64,000 nt of DNA from Rhynochetos jubatus. Taxonomy: Eukaryota; Chordata; Aves; Eurypygiformes; Rhynochetidae. Both the position numbers and the translations under genes were made by a program. Location of the stretch: the NCBI GenBank assembly GCA_027574665.1, contig CM050649.1, positions 59,920,150 through 59,984,149 of the forward strand, given 5' to 3'. The notes under the pieces were generated by a model. It did no database searches and was not told the origin of the DNA. It saw only the letters and a program-made list of their open reading frames with translations. Shown in pieces: positions 12,018 to 25,300 of this stretch. Numbering within the stretch: position 1 is the stretch's first letter; the number at the start of each line of letters is the position of its first letter.

Positions 12018-15000
12018 GATGTTATGATTATATAAGTAAAAAAAGATTAACTCTTCATATATTAATTCTTCTAGAGCAAAACAGTCAAAGAATCTAGCAC
12101 CTGCTACAGCAACAATTACATACAAAACTGACTGCTCAGTTAGTATTACTTTCTAATAAAGTAGTGAAGTACAAGATGGCCTTTCCTTGTTCTTTTCCAC
12201 CAAAGCATGTAATGAACCAAACCCACTCTCCTTACCACTGAAGCCTATTGGTCTTTATCCAAGTGAGGCTTCAGTGCAATTGCCATATGCATTGCTGCTC
12301 AGAGAGTGTCATCACTACTTTACATGATTATCTAGAACATACCTTTCTCAGATATGCTGCCATTCTCATTGCTCCATGATTAATAATACTCTACCAGTCC
12401 ATTATGTGGCAAACTAGGCACATGAATTTTAACCACATCTGATATGGACATAAATTCACAAGCCCATTAAAGCACATGTTGTGGAGTCTCTGCTGGCTGG
12501 AGATGAGATGATCTTAGCATACACGTAACCCCCACTAAAAGGTTAACACTCTTGGAGCACTTAACCACTTGTGAATAGTTAATGCTTTTGAACCACTGCT
12601 GAAAGTTAATACTTGATCAACACTCAGCAGGTTATGGAAGAAACTTTTCGAATATGGGTTTGTGAAGCTGAAGTGATGAAACTGCAATATGGCAGCAGAG
12701 GAAAAGATGACAGGGACTGGACATTGATGTGATCTGGGTCTTTGTAACTGTCAGAGCCAGAATAATTCTCTCAGAAAATCTTAGGTCTTCAACCTGCTCA
12801 CCAGGCAGCTTAATTAAATATTATTCACTATGTAATTAGATGAGTTTTGAACTACAGTTTCAGATGAAATCTAAAAGCAATACATAGATTAGTGTGTTTT
12901 ATAGACATAATTATATGAAATAGTGTGGGTAAAAGTGTAGAAGTGAATCACCGATATAATCTTTTAACATGATAGTGTATATGGTAAACTAAATATTTAG
13001 CAATAGTCTGTGAAACTGAATATTACTGGAATCTGTCCTGGAATGAACCAAGGAAAGCTTTCATGGCAAAGCACTTGCACAGCAACTGTGTACGTGTATG
13101 AAATTTTATGTTGACTGTTTCTTAGATCAAAAGTCACCTTAATATCTATATGAATTGTTCAAAAATTAATTTGCATCTGGATGCCTGTTAGGAAACATAT
13201 ACAACTGGACATAGAAATAAAAATAAAAATTCATTATGCAGGACACCTTCCAGATAGGTACTTTGCAGAACGAGAAGGATACAAAATATTCTGTCTTGTC
13301 TGTCCAAAGTCAATCCCATTATGTTGAAGCCTCAAGTCTCTCTTTGCTGCTCTTAAGCTAAGGGGTCTTTGGAGGCATGATGGAAATAGGTAATTTCATA
13401 AGCCATTGTCAGAAGCCATATTGCTTCTGAAGGGGCACCAGGTTTAGTTCTTGGGCCTACAGACCATACTATACCTTTGAGTGACTGACCAGATTTACCA
13501 GAAACTGAATTCAAATATGAATGTGCAGGAATTTAACCTGTTCAGTGGTACTTCATTTTATCATCCCAATTCTGTTAAACACATGACTTCTTTGAAGTTA
13601 GGCACAGACATAAAAGTCTGTGAGACAGAGGCTTTGAGGATATTTGTAATGGAAGAACATTAAATCTGTATTAAAACACTAAGGTTAATATCAGCAAACA
13701 AGTCAGAGATGTAAGTAAAATATTAATTTTGCTTTCTCCTTCATATAGTATTTATACCTGTGTTTGTATGTATCAAAGCAATTCCACATCTCCGAAAAAC
13801 CTTTTCTGCAATCAAAACTTTTTCCAAAAGTAGCACCTGTAATATTTACAGCACAAACATTTCTGTAAATTCTGGTAATGAGATTCCAAAACAAGAGAGA
13901 TGAAGGATAAAGTATAATTGCTTTTTTGACTCCTGAGATTCTTGGATAAATTGTAACATCTGGCATCATACTATATCCTGAAAGACCTACAAGCTTTCAT
14001 GGGAGAAGCACTGTAGTGATGCTGTAAGTCCATGTCACAGTTTTGACCTCTGGCTTATTTTTTATGACATTGGTTTCTGTTAAAATGTGGTGCTTTTTAA
14101 CTTGTTTGCTTTTGACAAATTCTTGTGCTACTCTAACAATTGTTGCATTCAAAGGTAGATATGCTTTTCTTGCTTCTTGTAAACAGAAAATACACAACAT
14201 GCCTTACTGGAAAGATTAATGATTAAAAAATATTTTTTCATAATGCATAGTAATCTGTCCTCTAAACTTAGCATCCTGAGAGTGGTCTATTACTTTCAGA
14301 TAAGTGGTCTCTTATATTAAGTGCTTATTCTTATGTAACAGTCACAGATACTTTGCCTGGTTAAGTTAACCTTGAAAGATAATTCTTTCTGTCACCTTGA
14401 AAGTTGTGTTGCTTCTCTTTTTCTTTTAAGATTTGATCATCTGTGTCCAGGAACTCATCAACTATTACATCTGACCTTCATATGAAAGGATATCACAATA
14501 ATATGTTAATGTATGAAAAGTGTTATCTCTCTACAGTTATGAGATTAATTAATTTTTGTTCGGTTTTATTTTCTTTTGCCTATAAACTCACTGTTCTCAG
14601 TTATGTATTGGTGTAAACCTCTGATTAATCTAAATTTCAGTCAATTGCAAAAGTTACCCTGTGATAGGAATGAGTTTTCTCTGAGTCATGCAGAGCCAAA
14701 AAGTCCTTCATTAGGGGACAGGTTTATTTTGCAGCAGAATAAAACAAGTATTTCAGTACTAACATTCCTGGATAGGAAAAACTGCTGTTTGCAGTCCTTT
14801 CTTTCTTTGAATTCTGGGACTTTCCAAATAAAATTTTCATCCTTTTTCTTTTTCACTCTGCTCTTCCATTCCTGTTGCCTGAACCCTTCTACCAGTATGA
14901 GGATTCCATGGTGACTGCTATGAGTTAAGCCTTTGGAAAATGTAGTGCGTGTCTCATGATCACAGATCTTGTTTGCTGAACATAACTAGAGCAAAGAAAA

Positions 15001-15892
15001 AAAAGTCAAATAAGTCTGGATCCTGTCTTTTATGTACACAAGGACACCTCCCCCCTCCCCCTGAACCCCCAATTCATATTCTGTCATTCCTGGATGAAAA
15101 GAGGTTGTGGAGGCTGTTGTAACTTAATGTTTTTACATGTACTACTGGTTTCTCATGAACTCTGGGTAGGACGTTGGTAGGGACTATGACACCCCTCTGA
15201 TAATGCTATGAAGATATTTTTTTCCAGGATATGAATCTATTTAGTTCTTTGCAATGAGTTATATGAACATAAATACTGTAGTAGTACCTGTACCTTTTGG
15301 CATCGTTCCTAATGGATGAAAAAGAAAGGAATGCAGTACTAGCTGCTAAAAAAACCCTAAACAGTAAAGATTTACATGAATATCTGCAATGATGTAATTT
15401 CTTTCTGACTGTGAATGAATAGGAATGCCATGGAAATAATGAGGGCATACAACCGTTGGTAGATTTCTAAGAGTAAGATAGAAAAGATTACGTTGAAGGC
15501 TACAGAATTACTTCAGGTGTGAAGCAGTGAGGTTTTAAAGGACTCCCTCAAAGTAAGTTTGAATTTTCTTTTAAAGTTTTATTTACTGTTATTTCTAGTA
15601 TGACTCATTATAGTTTTGAAATCAATTGCAATATTTACAGATTGCTTTCCAGAAAGAACAGACATAGTTTTATCATTTTAGAGTTACTAAAGAGTGTTAG
15701 ATGGTGGTAATTACTGCACTTGCTATTCTTATTCCACTCCAGCATTCATTAATAATAAAGACCAATAACATAAGCATTTAATGGTGTTGGTTAACAAATA
15801 CAAAGGAAGCAGGCATTAATACTAGATCTGAAAATCTCTGTTAATTCACAGAGCATGAGATACAGTTTCTTCCTTATTAAAAAAAAATATTT
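12018..15892. other. Non-coding, no recognised feature
   Basis: AT-rich sequence without recognisable genes or repeats. The 88-, 67- and 112-codon frames between 13.7 and 14.9 kb show no family motif. Confidence 0.55.
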
Positions 15893-16290
15893 CCAGGGAT
15901 GGACCACCTACCAGCTCTCTGGGCAACCTGTTACAGGGTTTCACGACCCTCATAGTAAAAAATTCTTCCTTATGTCCAACCTAAATTTGCCCTCTTTCAC
16001 TTTCAGATGGAAGCCCCTCATTCTGTCACAACAGGCCCTGCTAAAATGTTTGTCCCCATCTTTCTTATTAGCTCACTTTAAGTATTGGAACGCTGCTATA
16101 AGGTTTCCCTGGAGCCTTCTCTTCTGCTGACTGAAAAAACCAAAAGTCTCTCAGCTTGTCTTCAAAGGAGAGGTGTTCCAAACCCTTGACCATTTTTGTG
16201 GCCCTCCTCTTGACCTGCTCCAACAGGTCCATGTCTTTCCTGTACTGGGGACCCCACTCCCTCGACCTGCTGGCCACGCTTCTTTTGATG
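15893..16290 (-). mobile_element. CR1: CR1 LINE fragment
   Basis: CR1 in minus orientation. The plus strand shows complements of the standard blocks: 'tctgggcaacctgttacagg', 'attcttccttatgtccaacc', 'cctcttgacctgctccaac', 'aggtccatgtctttcctgta', 'ctggccacgcttc'. The 3' tail is missing; it starts inside the 'gggcaacctg' block. Confidence 0.88.
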
Positions 16291-16483
16291 CAACTCACAT
16301 CATAGTATTTTATCAAGTACTATCTTAGAGCAATTAAATTAATTGTCCCCATAGGCCTGCATATGGGCTTATCTGAAAATTTACTTCTTGATTGTAAATA
16401 TTTTTTCTCATTCTGTCTGGGAATATATTCAGAATCAATTTTTAGCTGTTTTCTTTGCACCAGCATTATCTTTCAATGTAATT

Positions 16484-16700
16484 AGTTCTTTCTCACCTCT
16501 CCCAAAGCCCCAATGTTTAGCTCAAAAAAATTAAATGACTCCTCATATAAACAAGTCAAGTCCTTTAACCTCTTTTCATGAGCTTGGTTTTCCATTACAG
16601 TAATTATTTTGGCATTTCTCTGCACCATGTTCAATTTAAGTTTATTAATGTAGGTAACCAAAACTGTACATTGCGTTCTCCATGAGGTCTTAATTCTACT
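16484..16700 (-). mobile_element. Old CR1-like LINE relic
   Basis: Weak resemblance to the antisense 3' UTR of older CR1 subfamilies: 'tttctctgcaccatgttcaa', then 'aaccaaaactgtacattgcg' and 'ttctccatgaggtct'. Heavily diverged; the boundaries are guesses. It could instead be another LINE of the same superfamily. Confidence 0.45.
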
Positions 16701-16869
16701 TTTTAGACTGTTATGAATATAGAGGTGGGGTTTTTTCCAATCTGTATTTTCTGTTGCTTCCTGGAAGTGTGAAGCTTTTTTGAAAGGTCTGTTACAGTGA
16801 TATCTCAAAACTATTTCATAGGATTTGAGACAGAAAAAGAAGTGGTAGTGTTAAATTGAGGCAAATGTG

Positions 16870-17065
16870 ATGCAAGTTTACCTAAAGGAAGAGACTCTAA
16901 TGCAACATCAGAGTAAATGGTTTAAGGATGCTGTGGAAGAGAAGAATTTTAAGAACAGCTTAGACAAATATTTGTCATGAAAGCTTTAAATTTAATTCAT
17001 CTGCCTCTTTGTGGGAGAATGGACTACATGATTTCTTAAAGACCCTTTCACTTTTAAGGCTCTGT
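16870..17065 (+). mobile_element. Old CR1-like 3' tail relic
   Basis: Resembles the last part of an ancient CR1 in plus orientation: 'aagaacagcttagacaaata' followed by 'aatggactacatgatttctt' and 'aagaccctttcac'. These match the usual order of the CR1 3' UTR, but divergence is high. Confidence 0.45.
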
Positions 17066-17539
17066 AGTAAAATATATTTCTAAAACATCTCAGCAACTGT
17101 TTATGAATTATATATTTTATTATCTATATCAACAATTACTATTCTTAATTTTGAATTAAATTCTATTGCAAATTATACTTCTCAATCCTTGAGGAACTGA
17201 AGTGAAATTATCTATACCTAGTCTGAAGATATACCGTGACTGGTACCCACAACTATACTTTCCAGTTATGAATATGACAATCATATTCCTGACTTTACAG
17301 GATTTTTCCATCCATACATCTCTTTCCTAATATATAATTTTTCTAAAATTAGTAATAGTTATGATCTAATGAGGGAGACAATCCCTTCTCTTGATCTATG
17401 GGCTGTGTCCCTGTTCATAAAGCCCCGGAGCTACTTTCTTTTCTCTAAATTTAAGAATATGACATATATTTTCTCTCTTGTAAAGTGTTGACTCCATTCC
17501 ATTGTTTTCTGCTCTCCTCTTTACCTTCTATAGCTCAAC

Positions 17540-17715
17540 TGTATTCCATTTCATCCCCCTTGAGCTGCATACGCCAAACCTGTACACAATACCAAAGAAA
17601 CCAGTCCACAAGGTTCTTACAGTGCTGAAGTGGGCCCTCTCTTTCATTGTCTCTTTCTGATGATGCACAACATTTTGGAACCTTTCTTCTCTCACATGCA
17701 CATTAAGACAACAAC
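17540..17715 (-). mobile_element. Old CR1-like LINE relic
   Basis: Order of blocks 'gtacacaataccaaagaaac', 'gttcttacagtgctgaagtg', 'gatgatgcacaacattttgg' is reminiscent of the antisense 3' region of old CR1 copies. Assignment rests on remembered word order only. Confidence 0.38.
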
Positions 17716-18735
17716 TTCAAAGACCCTTAGAATGTCTTACCTGAGCTATAACTACCAGGCATAACTGACAGAGGCCTATGAGATACTTTGGAAACCACAC
17801 TTTGTAGTAGGGATATATGCCAGTTTTGGGTTGCAAGAAATAACCATACTCAGGAAAAAAAAAAAACCTAGATATGAATTTATTAAAAGAGTTTAAGTAA
17901 ATTGATTTAAACATTCTTAGAACTAGTGAACAAATATTATTCCCAGAGCTGCTGCTTTAGAGTTACATTTTCTGGTGCCTTCCAGAGATTAGACATGTTG
18001 ACCTTTTTGCTTATGCCTAATTTCAAGGGGGGAAAAATCACACAGACATATATAAGTCCAATGGTAAGAGAAGATGAGTACTGGAAAATATTATAGTGTC
18101 TGAATATGCATTCTTGCAAGTGTGTAAGTATGTGATGGTCATATAAGGGTAATGTAAGGTTTACAAGGATCTGCTATTAAAACTTTAATGAAATGAGTCT
18201 GGAAAGTTCATCCATCATTAAGGACATCTGTCATATGGTGTGCATGTGAGATCCTTGCCGAGTGGCATGCTGGAAATGAAATGCATTAACAATGTGTTCT
18301 AGAAAAGAAAATGGGAGAAAAGCCAAGCAAAATGTGGGGTAAAGCCAGAAAAGGACTCTTCTGCATTAATGTTTTCAAAATATCATGTGGAGGATTAGTA
18401 CTTTGGCAAGGAATTATATACTTCTCTATACTTCTCATAGATTCATTCTCTGACAATTTAATGTTTTGAGGTAAAAAGAAATCTTTGCTTTTACTGATTT
18501 CTATGACATGGGAGAAGAGTGATCAGTTCAGCTAAAAGAATAAGTTGTGGAATACTATTATATGAGGTAATTATTTCTACTATTTTTTTCTCCCCAAACC
18601 AAATTATCAATAAATATAGTAAAAAAGTCTCTCTTAGAGACTTTCAGAAAATGTTCATGAAAATTAAGACTTTAAATAATAATTTTTTGTCCAGAAACTC
18701 ATTTAATAAAACTTGTCATCAGCTAGAAAGCTGAC
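17716..18735. other. Non-coding, no recognised feature
   Basis: AT-rich sequence; nothing recognised. Confidence 0.5.
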
Positions 18736-19364
18736 TTCTAGAATATTGGGCATGAGCTGGCAGTGTGCACTGGCAGCCCAGAAAGCCAGCCATATCCTGG
18801 GCTGTATCCAGAGAAGCGTGGCCAGCAGGTCGAGGGAGGTGATTCTCCCCCTCTCCTCTGCTCTCATGAGACCCCAACTGGAGTATTTCATCCAGCTCTG
18901 GGGTCCCCAGTAGAGGAAAGACATGGACTTGTTGGAGTGTGCCCAGAGGAAGGCCATGAAGTTGATCAGGGAGCTGAAACACCTCTTCTGTGAAGAAAGG
19001 CTGAGAGAGTTGAATTTTTTAGCCTGAAACGGAGAAGGATCAAGGAGTACGTTTTTGTGTTGTTAAAGGAGGCTTACAAGAACAACAGAGAGATACTGAG
19101 GCTTGTAGTGACAGGACAAAGGGCTTCAGTTTTAAACTGAAAAAGGTAGATTTTGGTTGGACATAAGGAAGAAATTTTTTACAATGAGGATGGTGAGATA
19201 TTGGAACACATTGCCTATAAGTGGAAGTCCCATTGGAAATGTTCAAAGTCAGGTTGGATGGGGCTTTGAGCAACCTGTTCTAGTGAAAGATGCCTTTACT
19301 CACAGCATGGGGGTTGGACTAGATAATTTTTGAAGGTCCCTTCCAACCCAAACCATTCTATAAG
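18736..19364 (+). mobile_element. CR1: CR1 LINE, 3' fragment
   Basis: A longer CR1 3' fragment in plus orientation. It begins in the ORF2 C-terminal region ('gcagtgtgcactggcagccc', 'tcctgggctgtatccagaga', 'agcgtggccagcaggtcgag') and runs through 'catgagaccccaactggagt' to the terminal 'tcccttccaacccaaaccattctat'. Open frames in both strands here are fragments of the CR1 frame or its complement. Confidence 0.93.
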
Positions 19365-22300
19365 GCACAGATTAGAAAGAGACTGAGTAGGAAATCCTGA
19401 GTAAAGTCTTCAGGACAGCTAGTAGAACTTTAAAAATAAAACATTTTTAACTTGATGAAGCAATGATGAATGTGAAAATGTTAAAGATAATCTTAAAATA
19501 GTTCTAATAATCATATAGAACTGAAAATTATTTCTCATTTTGTGAACTACAACTATTATATATCCAAGGTGAAGTAATACATAGTTCAGTGACTTTCAGT
19601 GCTAGCAAATTATTGATCTTACAAAGTCAGGAAATCTGACATATGAAATATAGACTACTGAGGTTTGGGGATAATAGATAAGCTTGTGATCAAGCTTGAT
19701 TAATAGACCCAACTTTTTTTAAAAAGTACAAAAGCAAATATGCCAATGAGTGTTGACTTAATGAATTAATATCCTTTGACAACATGCCAGCCTGAAATTA
19801 ACAATTAACAACAAATTAATTGTCCTTTCCTTCTGAGTCAGGGAAATAAAAAGTAAAGAGTCACTTCTAGTAAATCAAAAAATGAGGATAATCAAAAGTT
19901 GGTTTGGTTTGGTTTTGTAAGACATTGAGGGAGCTGTGGCTCCCCATTCCTGAAAGAAAAACTCCTATATTCAAAATCAGAAAAAAAGCCCTTTTATGTC
20001 AACAGAAGGAAAGAAAGTGCTGTACAAAAATTGCAACAGAATTTGAAGAATCTACAAATAAGAAATGAATTAATATATTATGGACAAACAGAAATACTGT
20101 CCAAAATAAAGCAAAAGTAAGTTCCTTGTACTTTAAAGTTTTCCAATATTCTCCACTGTGGTATTGAACAGTATAGAATGGAATGGTGCACAATAGATGT
20201 TGCTGTGTGTTTTAATCAGATATGGAGCCAGAATACAAATGAAGTGCACACTCAGATTTACAACCATGAAACATTCCTTAAGTTATGTCTAAAGTGTAAA
20301 ATAAAAAGAATCAATATTAGTTCCTTGCTCTGAAATCAAGGAGTAAAGGCTTGTTTACATCAACATTATGTTCCTTAAGTGTTAGACATAGAATTAGTCT
20401 AGGCATAGTCCCTGGATTTTGACTGTCACTAAAGCCAAAGGCCATGTATGACACTTTTAAAAAAGTCTGGCCTCATCTCTTTACAAACACTATATCACTT
20501 GCTGAAATTTTTCTCACCCTCATTTTCCTTATTTTCTGTTGGCATTCAAAAAGCCATCATGAACACCAATGGGATTCGGTGAAACTGGTTAAAGAAAAGT
20601 GAGAGAAGAATTTGAGTTATGTTGTACTCTTTGGAATTGCAGTACAGTGGTTTATGAAACAAAAAAAAAAGTATTACATTTTCACTTTCTTCTCTGAGCT
20701 AATTTTCATGTACAAGGCAGGACAGAAGTGTCAACTGGAAAAAAAATTCCACTCTGGTTTCTGATACACTTATGAATATTAACAGTTATATAGGAAACAG
20801 TACTTCACTCTTTTGAACTTCATAGTCCCATTTTTCCCTTCAATATGATTAAAATTTCTCAATGTAATTGTGGAAGGGAATTGAACTGGTAGTATTTATA
20901 TTTGCACAACTTTTCTGCTTCCTTTAGCAGAAAGATATTTTCAGTATAGACCTGTACATTGCATCATCTACTGACAGATAGTTACCTGAAGTATGGGAAA
21001 CTGAAAATTTATGTATGTATATTCTGAGAATAATTTACTGAATAACTGCCTGAAAAAAAACCCAACAACAAAATCCACTCGATTACTTCAAAGTGAAAGA
21101 ACGTGGTGAAGATTATATTAACAGTCAAGTATGGCATGTTTTTCAACAGATGCAAAAAACCTCTTTGCCACAAATAAAAGTTAATTAACACAGAACACTC
21201 TTCCCTTACTGGAAAATAGAACCACAGTTTTTTGATAAACTGGCTAAATTAGACTGGAGAAAAATATATATCCCTTGTGTACAAACTTCTTTCAAATGCA
21301 TTATGCTTTAATTAATTGCTCACATCTAAGGAGGAGCATTTGGTTTTGAATATGCCACCAAAATAGGAAAAAAGCACTAATTTTGTGTCCAGATATACCT
21401 GCACTGATGCAGCTACAACTTCAGCTCTCCTTCTCACGGTAAATTAATCTATGAACCTCTTTGCTCCTTCCTCTAGATTTTTCCCAATCCCCAAGATGAC
21501 ACATTGCTAACAAGTTTGAGTCTGCTGGTGCGTCACTGAGATGCTTACTGCAGAATGCATTGTCCTCCAAGACAGAAGCAATCTGATCCAGACATGGTGT
21601 AAAACCAACAGAGAATGGGTTATCAGAAACCTGAGGAGAGGAAATGCAAACAAAATTCATAGTAAGAGGTTTAAATGTGTGTGGTAACATCAGGACCCTG
21701 ACTGCCATCCACTCTTCTAACTACACTTGTAAGGATTACACCCAAGCCTGGCTGTCTTAGCCTGGATTCTGTTTACATTTGTAAGTACTGCAGCCTACAT
21801 TTTCATACCTGCAAATTCCTGGAAGAGTCAATAAAAAAAAATTGGCACACCTAGTCCTTGGTGATAGATTTGCTGAAGAAGTAAGTGGGCTGGAGCACAA
21901 CCAAAACAAGACGCCAGTCTGAGAAGCATTGGAAAATATGAGTGTTTCATCAGTATAAAGGAAATTTTTGAGAACTGCGTAGATAGCTAATTTAGAGGTC
22001 TATTGCAACACCAGCATTCAGAGATGATCTGATGCTGGTAGTAATGGCAAGGCAATCTGTGAGGAACTGGTAGATTTCACTGCTAGTAAATATGCAATTA
22101 TTATACATGATCTTAGAAACATAATGGATCTAACACTATCTAACACCAATCTAACACTCGTCATTCCCTCTTTGTGCTGCACCATTCAGAAATAAATATG
22201 AATCCCAGAAGGAAATAATAACAAATTATATCAGATAAGGAAATACCAGAATAAAGCCAACAGAAATCTGGACAAAGACCTAATAGCCAAGAGGAATATT

Positions 22301-25300
22301 GATGTTGATTGCTCAGATGAGGAAGAGAAGGGATAGTCAGTAAATATGCTGCCAACCGTAGTTCTTTATTTACCAATATGGAAGGATGAGGAACAGGTCT
22401 AGGAAGAAGTAGAATCCTTAATACATAATATTAGAACTTAGTTGGTGTGATGAAGTCTAAACGACAGATTTACCTCACTTCATTTTAGGAATAAATTAAT
22501 TTCCCAAATATCTGTATCTAGTACAATTGAAGACACCCTGCCACATGTGAGATAGAGGTATTGGGCTAGTAGACACGACGTAGTAACTACCGTGTCCTTC
22601 TGAGGCAGCAACTAAAGGTCAGCAGGCAAGGCCACCAAAAAAAACCCCAAAACCAAAACCTAGATGGATTACTCATGATTCTGCAGCTCAACTGTGCATC
22701 GGACACATTGGACAGCAACAGATGAGGTTCATACACTTAGGTATTTATAATGTAGTTATCGACACCTGATTAAGTATTACATGAGCTAGGTGCCTGCAAC
22801 CCTATTGCTGTTACTGGAGATCTAGTCAATGTAGTAACATATTGATTCAGTCCTATATAGATATGCACCTCTTGTCATTTCCAGTAATGCCCAAGGGTGT
22901 CCAGGTCACCCCTCCAGAGATGGCAAAAGTAAGAAGACAGCTAAATAAAGACCTGGTAGATTACATGAGGGTGTCTTAAAGAGAAGCATCAGTTCTTCCA
23001 TTTACACAAGTGAGTCATACTGAGTGGAGTATGAAGATCTATTCAGATAACAAATGCATCTTAGACATTTCTGGAAGTATTTATGTGAATGTAGATATAA
23101 CCAGACTCTGGGGTTCAAAGTGCATAAATGACCTTTATATATACTAAAAGGAGAAATGGAGACTAAAAATGAGGGGTTTATAGGTCTAACTGAAATCTCG
23201 AGGGAGAAATGTTGGAAATTTAAAGTAGGACTAACTTGGATGAGAATAATTTTGAAATAAAATAATTCTTGATCCTTTTAAAGGAAAGAAAACAAAAGCA
23301 AACTAATTATAATAGACAATAGACTTCTTTAGACTAACAGGAGCTCTAGGAAGCAGTCTTATAGGAAGGAAGTCTAAGCAATAAGATGTTTTAGAGAACA
23401 TTGGTAATTCTTTAACAAAAAAATATTATGGACACGTGGCAAAGAATTGCTGCAAATAAGAATGATAGGAAATGTGACCATATTAAATGGAGTACAATGT
23501 AGGATCTTGCATGACTAAAAAAAATGAAATAAACTTTTTAAAACTAAAAAAGGAAGTACATATAAATTAGATAATAAGATAAGTTACTAAAGGAATAGAA
23601 TTCCTCAATAGAAATATTGAAAGGCTAAGAATTGCTAATTGAAGAGCAGCAAAATGTTAGAAAAATCAGGAAGACTGAGGCACAAAATGAGTTACCTCAA
23701 GACAAGGACATCACAAGACAAAGTGGCATTCTTATTGTAATATAAGAAAAAAAACCAAAAAAAACAAAAAACAAAAAAACCCAAAAAACAAAAGAGACAG
23801 TTCAGTACACAGTGAAGAAACAAAGCCATTGAAGATTAGGCTGAATACTGAAATGCTGAATGAGTTTTTAGTTTTCTTGAGACTTTTCAGCTGTGATCAG
23901 GCTGCTAAAACAGTGGGAGGCCTGAACTATACATAGAAAAAAACTTGGTAAGAAAGTCCTCAGGTAATTTGAAAGACCTTAAGTCGTCTTAACGTATTAA
24001 TTAACCCTTGGGTATTAGGATTATGACAGTGTTTCTCATACATGATAGGGAAAGGTATGGAATTTACAGAAACGTATTTTAGAGTAAACTTCTAAAAGGG
24101 TATAAAACTGGGTAACTACTCAGGGTAGTTATCACTGAGATGCTGCAGGGTCTTTCTAATAGAAAAGAATCGAGTGGTTATAGCAATATGCAGGATTAGC
24201 AATATCAGGTTGTTGTGAAAAAATATACAGCTGATATATATACATAGAAATATTATTGCAAAATATTTACTATATCAAGACTGGACTTAATACCTGAAGA
24301 AGGCTGGAAGCCAACAATTTGAAAATGTCTTCAGGAACACAAAAAGAATTATCAATGGAAGCTTAGTAAATGGAAGGCCAAAGTAAGCCCTAATAGGTTT
24401 TAAATAAATGAAAGAGGTGTTAAAAAGAGGTTTTTAATTTTGACATTTGAGTGAAATCAAAATCCTAATCAAAACTCTAGTTAATCAGCCAGCACATTAT
24501 CTTGCCCAGGGAAGTTGTAGAGTACCCTGCAGGAGACATATACATATGTAATAGAACAGAATAGATAAATATCTCTTGGGAATAATTCAGTTATAGTTCA
24601 TAGTGAATTTAGAGGCGTGCATGAATCCTGAATCTCAGGATCCTTCATTAATTTCTTTTTTTATTCTTTATGCCTGCAAAGTAGATATTCTTATGTATCT
24701 CAGTTCACCTCAACTAATTGGGTGTAACAAGATTTAGTGAAGCAGTGTTACAGATTAATTGTATGGTATGTTGGTAAACTTCTTGGACAACTCAGATGAA
24801 AACTGATGCATAAGGGCAAAATATTATATTGTATCATTAACTCCATGTATCACAGATATTTTGAGATGAAAGCCAACTGTAAACAAGGTCATCAGTCTGA
24901 TAATCTTTGCATACCTTCCTCCACTCTGTCAACCTTATTTAGAATTTGCTCAGTGTGCGCATTTTGAACTGCTGAGTTTCAAGAACAGTTCAAAATAATC
25001 TTGCTGCTCCACAGTAGGTGTTTGTTGCACTGGAATGTTTCTTAAATATTATTGAAGAAAAGGACAAAAGTTTGTCTATTGGAGTGTCAGATTTTCCACT
25101 GAAGTTTAGCAGCTTCTGAAAATGGATTAAAACAAAACAGAAGATAAAAACCAACATTACTGACAATAAAAATGTACAGTTACTTTCCATATAAGTTCTG
25201 AGCTGATCAAAGCTGTGTGAATGTAGAAAATAATCTTTATTTACAAGAACTGTGTTGGATAATGTAGAATTAAGAAATAATATTGAATCAGAAATCTTGC